From assembly GCA_003023725.1 (NCBI GenBank), contig PXYT01000007.1, forward strand, positions 33,624 to 97,623: a stretch of 64,000 bases of DNA. Direction: 5' to 3'. Origin of the DNA: Sulfobacillus benefaciens (GTDB taxonomy: Bacteria; Bacillota; Sulfobacillia; Sulfobacillales; Sulfobacillaceae). A model generated the notes under the pieces. That model was given only the letters and a program-made list of their open reading frames with translations, had not been told where the DNA came from and ran no database searches. Of this stretch, positions 51,837 to 61,687 are shown piece by piece. Made by a program: the position numbers and the translations under genes. Position 1 is the stretch's first letter. Every line of letters starts with the position of its first letter.

Positions 51837-53138
51837 GTGAACAAAAAATCATCAATTATATTTTCGCTTCTCAGCACGGTAGTCATGTCGTCTGCTTTGG
51901 CTGGTTGCGGCCCTGGTGTATCGCATAAGACTGCACACAGTACCAGCCCTGTTACCATTACCTTTTGGAATGAAATGACGGGGCCCTATAAAGTTGCTTT
52001 AGCCGGAGAAATTCATCAATTTGAAAAGTCGCATCCTCAGATTACTGTCAACGACATCGTCGTGCCCAATGATGCCGCTTTGGAGCCAAAGTTGTTGACT
52101 GCTATCGTTGCGGGCAATCCTCCGACGTTGTCACAAATGAACCCGCCATGGGCCACCGGGTTTATCCAAACACACAGCTTAATCAATCTGAACCCTCTGA
52201 TTAAAGGACCTCACGGATTTTCGTTGACGCCATTTTACCCTAATCTGCTCAAGCCGGGGAAATGGCCGAATGGGGATCAATATCTGCTGCCCTTCAATCT
52301 CGGTGCCGCCATTATGTATTACAACAAAAATGCTTTCGACAACGCTGGAATTACCGCTCCGCCTAAGACCTGGACACAATTTGCCCGAGATGCCGCCAAG
52401 TTGTCCGGATCGGGCAAACAGGCCTTTGCCATTACCTTGGTACACACCTATCCGTGGCTTGCATTCTTTGACCAGGCGGCCGGAAATTTTGTGGGTTCCA
52501 ACGGCATGCCGAATAAAGCAGCTTTTTCTTCTCACGGACCCGCAGTTAAAGCTTTAACCTTATGGAGTAATATGGTTAAAAACGGGTCTGCGGTATTAAC
52601 TCACGGTTATGCGTCCCAAACTGACTTTGCCAACGAAACCAGCTCCATCCTTATTGGGACGACGGGTTTTTATCCATATGTGCAGGCGGCGGTGGGAAAC
52701 AAATTTACTCTGGCGGAAGCCCCATTGCCTCACGATGTTCGCCACGCGACGTCTATGTTCGGAGGATATCTAGGAATATTTGCTAAATCAACGCCCAGTC
52801 AACAACGTGCCGCTTTTTCCTTTGTGAAATATCTCACCTCTAAAACAGGGCAACTTTATTGGATGGAGCACAGTCAGGGATATCTTCCGGTGCGCACGGA
52901 CGTGGCTCAAGCGGCTACAGCCTTTCTGAAAACCCATCCGGCTCAACGGGTCTCATTAAGTGTATTGCCTACGGCTGTCGCAGAACCGAAGGTAGCCTGG
53001 TGGGATCAATTCTCTCATGAGGTTTTACTTAATGCTATTGTTGCCGTATTGATCAATAAAGAAACTCCGGTACAAGCTATGCACGCTGCCTACCAGCAAG
53101 CTGTCAAGTTAGCTCGAAAGGACGGAACTTATCAGTAA
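51837..53138 (+). CDS. Sugar ABC transporter substrate-binding lipoprotein
   Basis: About 433 residues. GTG 51837 follows AAGGAGG and gives a lipoprotein signal peptide with SALAGC. Family 1 binding-protein features: VTITFWNEMTGPYKVALAGEIHQFEKSHPQITVND at the mature start, then LPFNLGAAIMYYNKNAFDNAGI and PPKTWTQFARDAAKL. It captures a sugar outside the membrane for the two permeases. No ATPase gene is in the operon, so a shared MsiK/UgpC-like ATPase elsewhere is presumed. Confidence 0.92.
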   Translation: MNKKSSIIFSLLSTVVMSSALAGCGPGVSHKTAHSTSPVTITFWNEMTGPYKVALAGEIHQFEKSHPQITVNDIVVPNDAALEPKLLTAIVAGNPPTLSQMNPPWATGFIQTHSLINLNPLIKGPHGFSLTPFYPNLLKPGKWPNGDQYLLPFNLGAAIMYYNKNAFDNAGITAPPKTWTQFARDAAKLSGSGKQAFAITLVHTYPWLAFFDQAAGNFVGSNGMPNKAAFSSHGPAVKALTLWSNMVKNGSAVLTHGYASQTDFANETSSILIGTTGFYPYVQAAVGNKFTLAEAPLPHDVRHATSMFGGYLGIFAKSTPSQQRAAFSFVKYLTSKTGQLYWMEHSQGYLPVRTDVAQAATAFLKTHPAQRVSLSVLPTAVAEPKVAWWDQFSHEVLLNAIVAVLINKETPVQAMHAAYQQAVKLARKDGTYQ

Positions 53139-53678
53139 ATTGAGAGTTGAGAGCGCAAGGGCGACGGATCGTCTCAAAACTTCTCGAGATCCCCTCGAGA
53201 CGATCTGTCTCTTTGGCGCGGGACATAGCAGCGGCCAGCGTGTTTTCTCCCTCTGAGATTTGTTGTTTTCAGACGGCTTAGGATATCACACCCGCTACAC
53301 TTGTTGATGGTGTCGCTTTGGTGGAGAATGGGTGAGGGACAGGCCGTGTCCAGTCCACGGGCAGTTGTCTTGATTTGCTTGAGAGTTGTCTGGTGAAAGC
53401 ATTTTTCAGTGTAGTAAATGGACGAACAGGGTTTCTCTTGGGTGTTTTTCCTAGGATATCGGCTTAGCGATTACGTTAGCTTGCGCGATAAGATCTTCGA
53501 GTCGCTGCGAAAGATGCCCACAGTTTCGGTTTTGATCACGATAAAATCCCTCACTATCCGTAACTTTAGGAAAGATTATGACGTTTCACAAAGTAGGAAT
53601 ACGATGTTGGGACGGAATTTCTAATGATCGGTTCTGCCCAGAAAGCAAGGGATGTCATCCTTGAGATGCGCGTGAATT
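53139..53678. other. Gene-free interval after ABC operon
   Basis: About 540 bases; a terminator at its left end (53167-53205), otherwise no supported gene. Confidence 0.4.
53167..53205 (+). terminator. Terminator of sugar ABC operon
   Basis: GATCGTCTC (53167-53175) pairs with GAGACGATC (53197-53205), extended by flanking GAC/TGTC pairs, and is followed by TGTCTCTTT. It begins 28 bases after the binding-protein stop. Confidence 0.7.
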
Positions 53679-54260
53679 ATGGAGAACAGCAACCTGCTGA
53701 AGACGATATGCGAGGCCAAAAACCGAACGAAGAGGAGTCTCAAGACTGTGAATCGAACACGAAGGGCAATAGCGGCCGGAAGCCTAGGGATTTGCGCTAT
53801 TTTTGCATTAGCGGTGTTCTTTAGATTCTATGCTCGTTCTGGAGTGTTGAATGCCAGACTCTCATCGAACATGACGTCTAGGGGGCCTCTTTGGGGACAC
53901 CAGACACTAGCGGCTTTAGCCGACAAGGCGGCTCGCTCCGCGCACGACAGCAAGCCCCGTGTTGCAATGTATTTTACCACCACACGTAAACAAGGCAATG
54001 AGGCGACGTCTGGAGATTATGTGGACAAGAGCTCTATGCCGGTCGATGTGGTCGTGATGCGCGGTCATTTTTCCAATCCCCTATGGGCCAGTGAACCCCC
54101 TTTGGCTGCTCCCTTAAAAGGTAATACGCTAATTCTCATCGTGAATGCCCAAAATGGGAGTGTGGTTGATAACGGCCTGATCACACAAAATTCTTCTCAA
54201 GCATCAGCCATGCTAAGGCGGTTGACAGCGCTCAGTGTGGGCCACCCTTTAAGGGTGTAG
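53679..54260 (+). CDS. Membrane-anchored exported protein, unknown
   Basis: 193 residues. A basic N-terminus (CEAKNRTKRSLKTVNRTRR) precedes one hydrophobic helix (about 31-52), and the remaining about 140 residues would lie outside. A MYFTTTRKQGNEATSGDYVDKSSMPVDVVVMRGHF segment and an ILIVNAQNGSVVDNGLI strand end look like a small beta domain of a kind also seen in unknown exported Bacillota proteins. No family recognised. The start is uncertain because no strong ribosome binding site precedes the ATG. Confidence 0.55.
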   Translation: MENSNLLKTICEAKNRTKRSLKTVNRTRRAIAAGSLGICAIFALAVFFRFYARSGVLNARLSSNMTSRGPLWGHQTLAALADKAARSAHDSKPRVAMYFTTTRKQGNEATSGDYVDKSSMPVDVVVMRGHFSNPLWASEPPLAAPLKGNTLILIVNAQNGSVVDNGLITQNSSQASAMLRRLTALSVGHPLRV

Positions 54261-54373
54261 TGAAATCCTTGTTGTTCAGTTTGTTGTTAAGTGGTTCGCA
54301 CAAATTCGAGGGGGACGCATGAAACATCTCCCCGAATACGTCCCAGTGGAATGGAGTGACTGGAGTGAATACA

Positions 54374-55006
54374 ATGAAGAGAATTATGCCGGCAAGCCTA
54401 GCAGCTATCGCGGTATTGGTTGCGGCCGGATGCGGTGCATCCGCAAGCGGACCGGGTTTTGCCTCATCACCGGTAGACGGCTTTGGACAGAGGTTGGCGG
54501 TGTATTCTTCCCCTGATTCATCGTCGCCGGCATGGAACCCTCAGATTGAGAAGGTGTGGATGGTTGGCAATTCCGAAGCGATGATCAACCGCTCACCCAA
54601 AAATGCATCGCAAACCCTCCATCTGATCCACCAATTGCTAAAAGGAGCGATCCGTGCATCTGGTGCACCGCCCGTTAGTGTGCATGGGAAAGCAGGACAT
54701 CCGTGGATGGAGCCGTTCGGCCCGTCCACTTTGTATCTCAAAACCTCCTCGGGAGTCTATCAGATCTATCCTGACTACCGAATTATTTCAGGGATTTCAT
54801 CATCGATTAGGATAACTTCAATAACATATAATAATGGCCAGGTGGTTTCCCGTACTACAAAGAAACCTACCTTGTTTCATTTGATCTGGCAATCGCCTGA
54901 TGTTGTGATACAAAAACAAGGACAATCAGGACGAACAATGATCATGAAAGATCCAGCGCTCTTTCAATGGCTTGCGAAGAACAGCTGGGTTCCGGCGTTT
55001 AGATAG
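54374..55006 (+). CDS. Lipoprotein, unknown function
   Basis: About 210 residues. Signal peptide MKRIMPASLAAIAVLVAAGC ends in a lipobox, so the protein is tethered to the membrane. The rest is mixed alpha/beta with a TLHLIHQLLKGAIRASG helix and strands TLYLKTSSGVYQIYPDY and FHLIWQSPDVVIQ, with no known domain. ATG 54374 follows TGGAGTG. It is 113 bases after the previous exported-protein gene and may belong to one transcript. Confidence 0.65.
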   Translation: MKRIMPASLAAIAVLVAAGCGASASGPGFASSPVDGFGQRLAVYSSPDSSSPAWNPQIEKVWMVGNSEAMINRSPKNASQTLHLIHQLLKGAIRASGAPPVSVHGKAGHPWMEPFGPSTLYLKTSSGVYQIYPDYRIISGISSSIRITSITYNNGQVVSRTTKKPTLFHLIWQSPDVVIQKQGQSGRTMIMKDPALFQWLAKNSWVPAFR

Positions 55007-55754
55007 CTGTGGGGGTGATTCACTCTCTAAAGAAACGCTCCTCCTTTTTGAGACATCGATCCTAAAATTCCTAGACGAACGGGGTATTTGTACGTTAATT
55101 GTCATGGAAGTGTCTCAGAACGTAAAGTGGGGGCATTTGGCTGGGCCAGTATCTTTTTAGTGTTGTCTCAAGACACTATGGTCTAGATACAGACTCCGTA
55201 AGCAGTATCCTCATAAAGCTTGTTCAAAACCTAATTCAGCATTCTTCAGCGACAATGCGGCGAGCATGGGGCAGCCGTGATCAATTTTCGATGGGTCTTA
55301 ACTAAAAAGCCCGAAGACTGCCTAAGACCGGATTGGGATTTACATCATCAATCAAAGGTCGTAGATCGTGTTTTCCGCAAGATTTCAGCATGGCAGCTCA
55401 CGGAATATCTCTCTTTCGAGTCCGCGATTATAGGTATGGGCATCGATGTCTTTAGATCGTCCCTGGGGATATGACGGATCTTGCCTCCTACGCCGAATGG
55501 CTTCAAAGCTCTTCTCAGTTTCCAATTTCATAACGTCACAGAAGATGTCAGATCCGTCCTGAACTTTTGACTAATCCCAAGGAAGTGCTGAAGATGCCGT
55601 CTTCGGCACCGCTGGTGGCTCCTTCTTGGTTTCCCACTGTTTTCTGCCCTCTCGCGAAGGGCTTGCGGGAGGCTTGGAAGACTGTGCCTTTGATGCATGT
55701 GAGATGCAGTCGAAACCCTAACGGAGACTGCTTAGAACCCGCTGATCGTGGGAG
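55007..55754. other. Gene-free, apparently decayed interval
   Basis: About 750 bases. Short open frames exist in several phases but none has a plausible start site plus family resemblance. Probably degraded former coding DNA. Confidence 0.4.
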
Positions 55755-56030
55755 ATGGAAAAGCAGAAAAGACCAAGGAAGTATAAATGTACAGCGCAAA
55801 AGCACTCTGTTAAGTCTAACGCATACGGAATCCCGAAGAAGAGGGGATACCTTGAAGTAGTAATCTTCACACCGTCCGGTAACACGAAGGATACGAATGA
55901 ATTGCCCATTAGCTCCGGTCTGCCTGTCGGTCAAACACCCGAGGTTCCCTGGGCGGCCCTAATTTCCGGAATGGCTATTGGGCTCGGCATGGCTGTGGTT
56001 GTTGTCAGAAAAAGTCGAATAATGCTGTAA
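55755..56030 (+). CDS. Possible small protein with C-terminal membrane anchor, or gene fragment
   Basis: 91 residues if started at 55755. The last 35 residues, LPVGQTPEVPWAALISGMAI followed by GLGMAVVVVRKSR, form a wall- or membrane-anchor-like tail (Pro-rich stretch, hydrophobic helix, basic stop-transfer), as at the end of large surface proteins. The N-terminal half is basic and unlike any domain. It could be the 3' relic of a surface-protein gene whose body is lost in the preceding decayed region. No clear ribosome binding site. Confidence 0.35.
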   Translation: MEKQKRPRKYKCTAQKHSVKSNAYGIPKKRGYLEVVIFTPSGNTKDTNELPISSGLPVGQTPEVPWAALISGMAIGLGMAVVVVRKSRIML

Positions 56031-56495
56031 TCTACGCGTTACAGGTGTCCTTGCGAAAGAAATGAAGACCGCCAGGTATTTCGGATATCGTTGACACCAC
56101 AGCTATAACCGAACTCTCGCCAATCTTCTTAAATCTTCTTAAGGAAAACAAGATGGCCAGAATATTGGCCCCTCTGGACTCTTTTCTTTCCAAGAGTTTG
56201 AGGACACTACCGCTCTGCGACCCCCAGGTGCATCAATGGCACGCCATCCAACTAAATATGCCGCCGTGTTGGGGTCGTTCGTGCCGGTGGCTTCCGTGCC
56301 AAGAACAATCCCGTGCTGATTATGCCATCATTTGAGTATAGGGCCAAACGCTGGTTCCAAACGCCCAGTCATTGCAGACTTAGAGATACAGGCGAAATGT
56401 TCACGGATCCGTGGATGAACGCATAATGTTGTGACCAATTTTGATGCCTTGTCGTTTCCATCTATAGCAAGTGAAGTTTATGGAGATGAGGCAAC
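56031..56495. other. Gene-free interval
   Basis: About 465 bases upstream of the lipoprotein gene at 56496. Nothing recognised. Confidence 0.3.
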
Positions 56496-57431
56496 ATGCA
56501 TAGCAAATGGCGTTACCGTGTTATGGGGATTGGGGCGAGTGGATTGTTGGGGTTTGGAGTGAGCGGATGCGGGCTCAGTGGGAATCTGGCTGTCCCGTTC
56601 GAAGGGCCGAGCACTCATCAAGGGACGGTACAGTCTTTAGCCAGTGCAGTGTCGGGCAGCACTACTCCATCATCAAATGTTTTTCCCACGACGTCCTCTG
56701 AGACAAAGTCAATGTCCGCGTCACCTGGTAGCACAGTAAAAACTTCGAACACCGGGGGAGGGACATCTTCCTCCTATCCAGCGGTAGTCAATCAAGCTCT
56801 GCAGTGGTTGCACGCCCGAACCTCACGAGCTCTGGGTGCGCCTACGTGGATTCCCGGTGCGGCCAAGGTCAAGGGACAATATCTCTCTCCTACGACGAAT
56901 GTGTCTCAGCAGGGAGGGGCGATTTTTCTGCACTTAACGTCTCGTCCCTATGGGGTGAACAATCCCGCTATCAATCAATCCCCCCACACGCGGAACTGGG
57001 TGAGTTGGGGACTCAACGTGATGACTCCGAGTCAATTGGACACCCATCAGCTTGGGCTGTTAGAGGCTTATAACCCAATCGGACCGAACCATCCACCTGT
57101 CACGACCGGCACTTCCCACTCCATATCATTAGGCACGGGGATTACGGGTAAGCTTTATGAGAATGGCACTGTGATCTGGCATGAAGGCAATTGGACCCTG
57201 ATGGTGCAGGGGACAGACGCAAACCGGGGGCCAGATGTTGCCCAAGCGAAGACTCTAGAGGCTTATTTGCATACGGCCTCTCTTCCGCCCCATCCGGGGT
57301 TGATCGATGTATACCAAAATACGGCATCGGTTGACTGGCTCAACGGACGATTTTTATTTTCTATTATGGGCGGGCGTGAACCGGCGCCGGATGTGCTGCA
57401 TATGGCTGTGTCATGGCGTCCGTTATCCTAG
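56496..57431 (+). CDS. Lipoprotein, unknown function
   Basis: 311 residues. Signal peptide ending FGVSGC marks a lipoprotein. A Ser/Thr/Pro-rich linker (about 40-95) leads to a folded part starting YPAVVNQALQWLHARTSRALGAPTWIP. It continues with strands such as GAIFLHLTSRPYGVN and NGTVIWHEGNWTLMVQG and ends FSIMGGREPAPDVLHMAVSW, a pattern like small extracellular sensing or binding domains. No family named. Start at 56496 is preceded by GGAGATGAGG. Third exported protein in this stretch; the block is otherwise poor in genes. Confidence 0.7.
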   Translation: MHSKWRYRVMGIGASGLLGFGVSGCGLSGNLAVPFEGPSTHQGTVQSLASAVSGSTTPSSNVFPTTSSETKSMSASPGSTVKTSNTGGGTSSSYPAVVNQALQWLHARTSRALGAPTWIPGAAKVKGQYLSPTTNVSQQGGAIFLHLTSRPYGVNNPAINQSPHTRNWVSWGLNVMTPSQLDTHQLGLLEAYNPIGPNHPPVTTGTSHSISLGTGITGKLYENGTVIWHEGNWTLMVQGTDANRGPDVAQAKTLEAYLHTASLPPHPGLIDVYQNTASVDWLNGRFLFSIMGGREPAPDVLHMAVSWRPLS

Positions 57432-57434
57432 AAG

Positions 57435-57450
57435 CTCTCTTTTGAGAGAG
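57435..57450 (+). terminator. Short hairpin after lipoprotein gene
   Basis: CTCTCT-TTTG-AGAGAG, immediately after the stop codon. Short and A/T-poor beyond, so only a weak terminator. Confidence 0.4.
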
Positions 57451-58408
57451 TTGAGAATCTAGTGTATGTCTGCGCCGGCAACAGCGTTCCATCCTCATTT
57501 AAGCTGTTTTCACGAGGGATGCAGAAAGGATAAAAGCTGTATCCGGGGGATTTGGTTCCCAGTAAGATTTAAAAGACTGGAGCATTTGCTTTGGAAGAGA
57601 AATTCCCCAAAGTCGTGGATTTGTGCCGTTCATGATTCGTGACGAGGGCATGGGGTGAAGGCACTGCGACGATTTTAAGAGCATGTACCGTGGCCATCAC
57701 CGATGCCGTTCTCTCACACGGTTAGAAGCCATACGTGAGGCCATGGAGTTTTTTGACGGATTTGGAGCTCATTGCTGTCCCATCCGGCCCCTGTTTGCGT
57801 AGGCCACTAAAGCCGAAATTTGTCGAAGATGACCCGTCCTGGGTTGTGACCATCTTTTGGGCTAATTCTGAAGCTTTTTTCTGCTGGCACATGGATGGGA
57901 TGTCTCACCATCCACTGCCGGCAATACACCATGGCAGCGTGGTGTTGTCTGCCATGACGGGGCAATATCTTCTCGAAATAAGTTGTCGATGAACAGAAAT
58001 GTGTTTTACTGGCTTTGGTTCAACGGCAACCAAAGGAGTTCCATTCGGGTTCATTCTCCGTGAGTCGGGGCAAAAACACCGGTGCTCAGAGTCGAGAGCA
58101 CCCGAGGACATGATACGGCAATCTCCACAGGGGAAGCTTTCAATGATTGGGGGGGCGGAACCCAAAACAACGGTTCGCCGAGCAGAATGAGGAGAAAATT
58201 TCATAGAGGCCAACTGCACAAGGTTTTGGCACAAAGAACCAACTAGTTGAGATGGTCTGCATCACTTCTGTTAAACCAACAGGCAATGAGTTAAAGACCA
58301 ATTGGTAGCATCTCAAGACGACGGCATCTTTCGCATTGCCGAATCATGGGAATAGTGCAAGGACTGTGATGAAGAGAGGTTAGGTTCGTGTCAAGTGCCC
58401 GTGTTGGA

Positions 58409-58449
58409 GAACAGACCCCTGTTTACGTCTAATTCACAGAGGTCTGTTC
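58409..58449 (-). terminator. Terminator of YhgE-type gene
   Basis: GAACAGACCCCTG pairs with CAGAGGTCTGTTC with one mismatch, ending 19 bases beyond the minus-strand stop at 58469. Confidence 0.55.
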
Positions 58450-58468
58450 TGTTATAGTCTTGGCGCTT

Positions 58469-60505
58469 TCACGATAAGGTTTTCGGCGATTCTAGAGACG
58501 GGGCGTCAAAGGCTAGGCGGGCAGGCAGAAATTGTGTGAGCAACCAACAGACTAGGGCTGTCGCCAGAAGCCGGATTAAGTCAGGAACCAAGACCGACTG
58601 ATAGCTTCCTGACAATGCGTAGCGCATCACATGAATGGCCCAAGTCATCGGCAAATAGGGATGAATGAGAGCAAAAAACCGGGGGGAAAGCGCTATCGGG
58701 TAAGTGCCGGCCGATCCCGACAGTTGGACGACCAAGAGAACGATGGCCAAGAGCCGTCCTCCGTCCCCAAATTTCTCGACCAAAAAGCGCATGATAGCCC
58801 ACCAGCTAAGAGAAATTGCCGCTAAAACGAGCCAAAATACGACAAGATGTGTGGGGTGTAACGGCAATAGGATCAGGATGCCTGCCGTTAAAACCAAGAA
58901 TTGGGCCGCGGATAATCCTAATGACAGCCATTGCCGTGTTTTCAGCCCGTCCTTCTTACCGCCAGGCACAAGGACGGTGACTACCAACGCTCCTACCCAC
59001 AACGACAAGCCAACGAAATACGGAGACAAGCCTGTCCCGTAATTGCCTTGGGGGCCGACGTTCATATGATGTGTTTTTAACGGCGAGGCTAGCACAGACA
59101 GAGGATTTTTGGCTTTGCCCAGATCTTTGGACAATTGGGTTAAGTGAGAGGAAAACAGGGACAAAGGCTGGGTGATGAGATTGACCGAATTTGTGTATTG
59201 GGTCAAGTGACTGGACAAATTACCGAGAGAACGACTTGCGGTGTTTTGCCCTTGGGCTAAGCTTGCCAAGGGTTCTGTCAATTGCTGCGCACCAGAGTCA
59301 ATCTTTTGGGCAGCTTCGGTGATTTGGGCCGAAGCTTGTTGCAGCTCTATGATGGACGTGTCAAATGCTGATGAAGACGCGGTTAAGCTGGCCGCGTGTT
59401 GATCAAGCACTTGAGTCGAGGCCGCAAGCTGACTCGAGGCTTGTGTGAAAGCTTGAAGATTGTGAGTTAACTCCGTTGCTCCCTGATTGATGTGCTGGGA
59501 GAGATTCTGAATGGGAACTTGGTGTGCTTGCATACGTCCCAAAACCTGTTGCAACTCTTTTTGAGTCGAGGGATTGTTAGGACTCTTATGTGCCAAAGTT
59601 ATGGCTTCTTGCAGTAATTGGCCTTGCCTCTCTTCGTTTCCTTGGAGCTGTGTGGTGGCTTGAGTCAGGGAAGAGGAAGCGCTTGTCAAGGACGTGGATT
59701 GATTCGCGAGTTTGTTCGCGTAAGATGCCAAGGCCGATATGGCTTGCTGTTCTTGAAGGATCCCCTGGTGGAAATCCCCAGCCTTTTGAGACAGGATATT
59801 CATGTTGTGGTTTACTTTGTCTTGACTTAAGACATAAGCTTGCACATTTGAGGCAAACAGATGATATTGTGATGCAAGCTGCTGAGTGTTTTGAGACAAT
59901 TGGCGGCTTGCAGTGGCAACGGCCTTTAAATCTTGACTTAAAGTTATTCCGCCTGGTTTTAGTGCCTGGGACTTTTGGGATAGTGTGGCCGCTGCTTCGT
60001 GCAGTTTCCAAGAGTCCTGTTGCAGGCGAGTCATTCCCGCAAATTCCCGGTGCGTGATGTGAGACTGAATGTGGTGAACCATACTTTGGGTCAAAGAGAC
60101 GGCTTCCCGGTCCATTAATATTCCGGTCAGATAATTGGTTCCAGGGTCAGTGGCATAACTTATCGTAGGGGTGTGTTGGTGAAACAAATCGCGGCTAAAG
60201 TTCTTGGGAATATCGATTACCATGTCCACTTTACCCGATTTCAAGAGCTTTTGAGCATGAACATTTTGTCCGGAGGTGAAAATGCGTGTGTGCAAGTCCT
60301 TAGGCAGCATATGAATCACTTGCCGTCCTTCTTGGTGCCCATGATACCCTTGGTCTTGATTGACGATGGCAATAGGTAATGAATTGAGATGACCATAGGG
60401 GTTCCAAAAAGCACTGAGATAGGACCCGCTGTAGAGCAAAGGAACAATAGCCACAGCGGCCAGGGCGAACCAGCCTTTTTTGGTGCGAAGCAATGGCGAA
60501 TGCAT
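58469..60505 (-). CDS. YhgE/Pip-type ABC-2-like membrane protein
   Basis: About 678 residues. One N-terminal membrane helix (GWFALAAVAIVPLLYSGSYL) is followed by a conserved start of the outer domain, WNPYGHLNSLPIAIVNQDQG, which is the YhgE/Pip signature. A long extracellular coiled-coil region rich in Gln/Ser/Leu/Ala heptads spans about 170-480, and the C-terminus has about five membrane helices including SWWAIMRFLVEKFGDGGRLLA and YPIALSPRFFALIHPYLPMTWAIHVMRYALSGSY. Such proteins relate to ABC-2 exporters, phage-infection proteins and type VII secretion-linked EsaA. ATG 60505 follows GAGGG at 7 bases. It is downstream of, and probably controlled by, a TetR regulator. Confidence 0.88.
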   Translation of the reverse strand: MHSPLLRTKKGWFALAAVAIVPLLYSGSYLSAFWNPYGHLNSLPIAIVNQDQGYHGHQEGRQVIHMLPKDLHTRIFTSGQNVHAQKLLKSGKVDMVIDIPKNFSRDLFHQHTPTISYATDPGTNYLTGILMDREAVSLTQSMVHHIQSHITHREFAGMTRLQQDSWKLHEAAATLSQKSQALKPGGITLSQDLKAVATASRQLSQNTQQLASQYHLFASNVQAYVLSQDKVNHNMNILSQKAGDFHQGILQEQQAISALASYANKLANQSTSLTSASSSLTQATTQLQGNEERQGQLLQEAITLAHKSPNNPSTQKELQQVLGRMQAHQVPIQNLSQHINQGATELTHNLQAFTQASSQLAASTQVLDQHAASLTASSSAFDTSIIELQQASAQITEAAQKIDSGAQQLTEPLASLAQGQNTASRSLGNLSSHLTQYTNSVNLITQPLSLFSSHLTQLSKDLGKAKNPLSVLASPLKTHHMNVGPQGNYGTGLSPYFVGLSLWVGALVVTVLVPGGKKDGLKTRQWLSLGLSAAQFLVLTAGILILLPLHPTHLVVFWLVLAAISLSWWAIMRFLVEKFGDGGRLLAIVLLVVQLSGSAGTYPIALSPRFFALIHPYLPMTWAIHVMRYALSGSYQSVLVPDLIRLLATALVCWLLTQFLPARLAFDAPSLESPKTLS

Positions 60506-60523
60506 GAATAACCCTCTTTTCAT

Positions 60524-60545
60524 TTATACTGACTAGTCAGTATAA
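60524..60545. promoter_or_regulatory. TetR operator, 22-bp perfect palindrome
   Basis: TTATACTGACT followed directly by its exact reverse complement, with centre CTAG. It lies 19 bases upstream of the YhgE-type start codon and 21 bases downstream of the TetR stop, and its arms contain -10-like TATACT. The AGTCAGT arm type is common in TetR operators. Confidence 0.75.
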
Positions 60546-60566
60546 TAAACCGTTCAAAAAAAGAAA

Positions 60567-61097
60567 TCAAGCAAATTGTGCAGCGATCACTTGGGCAATC
60601 TGGTAAAGACTCGATTTTTTTGGATGCTCACTTTTTAAGATGTGCAATGTGGGCACGGCTACTGAGCCAAACAAGGCATAGGCTAAGGATTCATTGTGGC
60701 GGTGGGGTTCGGGAATATACGCCGCGACGGGTTGCAAGAGTTGGTTGAGGAATTCTCCGACTAATTTTTCTCTTTCTCGGTCGCGCCAGGCTTCGCTTAG
60801 AAATAGACCCAAAAAATCTTGCTCTTCCCAAAAAAAATCAATCCAGTGGCACAAGAGTTGAGGAAGTGTGTTGTGGTCGTTTAGCGATTGGATAGTGATT
60901 TCCAATAGTCTTTGGGTCTTTGACTCGAATAAGGCGGTCCAGATAGCTTCTTTGGAAGAAAAGTGGTAATAAACAGAGCCTTTGGCCACATGAGAGCTTT
61001 GCGCAATGCTGTCAACCGTGGTACGGTCATAGCCCTTTTCGGCAAATTCTTGCAATGCGGCCTTTAGAATGAGATCGCGGGAGTTTGGTTTCGACAC
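60567..61097 (-). CDS. TetR-family transcriptional regulator
   Basis: About 176 residues. N-terminal DNA-binding domain: RDLILKAALQEFAEKGYDRTTVDSIAQSSHVAKGSVYYHFSSKEAIWTALF. The C-terminal helical ligand domain (WIDFFWEEQDFLGLFLSEAWRDRE) is typical. GTG 61097 is used, with AGAGGAG upstream; longer frames to 61364 lack family resemblance. It lies upstream of the YhgE-type gene on the same strand, with the 22-bp palindrome between them, so it likely represses that gene, which probably exports or senses an envelope-active compound. Confidence 0.88.
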   Translation of the reverse strand: MSKPNSRDLILKAALQEFAEKGYDRTTVDSIAQSSHVAKGSVYYHFSSKEAIWTALFESKTQRLLEITIQSLNDHNTLPQLLCHWIDFFWEEQDFLGLFLSEAWRDREREKLVGEFLNQLLQPVAAYIPEPHRHNESLAYALFGSVAVPTLHILKSEHPKKSSLYQIAQVIAAQFA

Positions 61098-61687
61098 GGA
61101 TTTTTCTCCTCTTCCTCTTGCCAGCGGGCTAAAGATACCCGATTGGTCACATTTCTCTTGTTCATGTTGAATGCTATCAGGATTGCTCTGAAAAGTCATC
61201 AGGAACCAAGGAGAGCTAGTCTTGTCTCTGGGATTTTCGTGGCGGAAGAACCAATGACCAATGGGAGGAATCGGTGCATAGGTGAGGCCATAAGAAAATT
61301 TCTCATTGTTGGCCTGCCGTGGACCCTCAAGCAATCTCAACCCACGCGATATTGGGAGGTTCATTGTCCTTGGGGGTTAGTGCATCACGGTAAATGCCGG
61401 TAGTCTCAGTTCAGAGAAGTGTCGCTATCTTGTGACACCTTGTTGAGTTGGTTCAGATGCAAGCTTACAGCAGACGTCCAGGTTCGTTGACGATTTCTTG
61501 GCGATTTTGATCAGACCATGGAGGCAAAAAAGCTGGACAATCCCTGTTGCGGCAATTCTCGGCAGAATTAGTGTTTTTATATTGGAATCATGCACAATAC
61601 AAATACTTAACCCATATGGCATAATGCAATAGCTTCAGATGATATTTGATATTTATGGTAGCCAATCTAATATTGGAGTGGACAATC
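61098..61687. other. Divergent intergenic region
   Basis: About 590 bases between the TetR gene and the APC permease, transcribed in opposite directions. No gene or firm promoter assigned. Confidence 0.35.

Larger units (their letters stand above)
57432..58468. other. Gene-free interval of about 1 kb
   Basis: Holds a small hairpin after the lipoprotein gene (57435-57450) and a terminator near 58409-58449. Short frames on both strands (for example about 57905-58234 minus) are unsupported. Likely decayed sequence. Confidence 0.4.

Noticed and set aside
57905..58234. Leftward 109-codon frame in the 1-kb gap
   Set aside because: Cys-rich but without family likeness, start site or neighbours that would support it.
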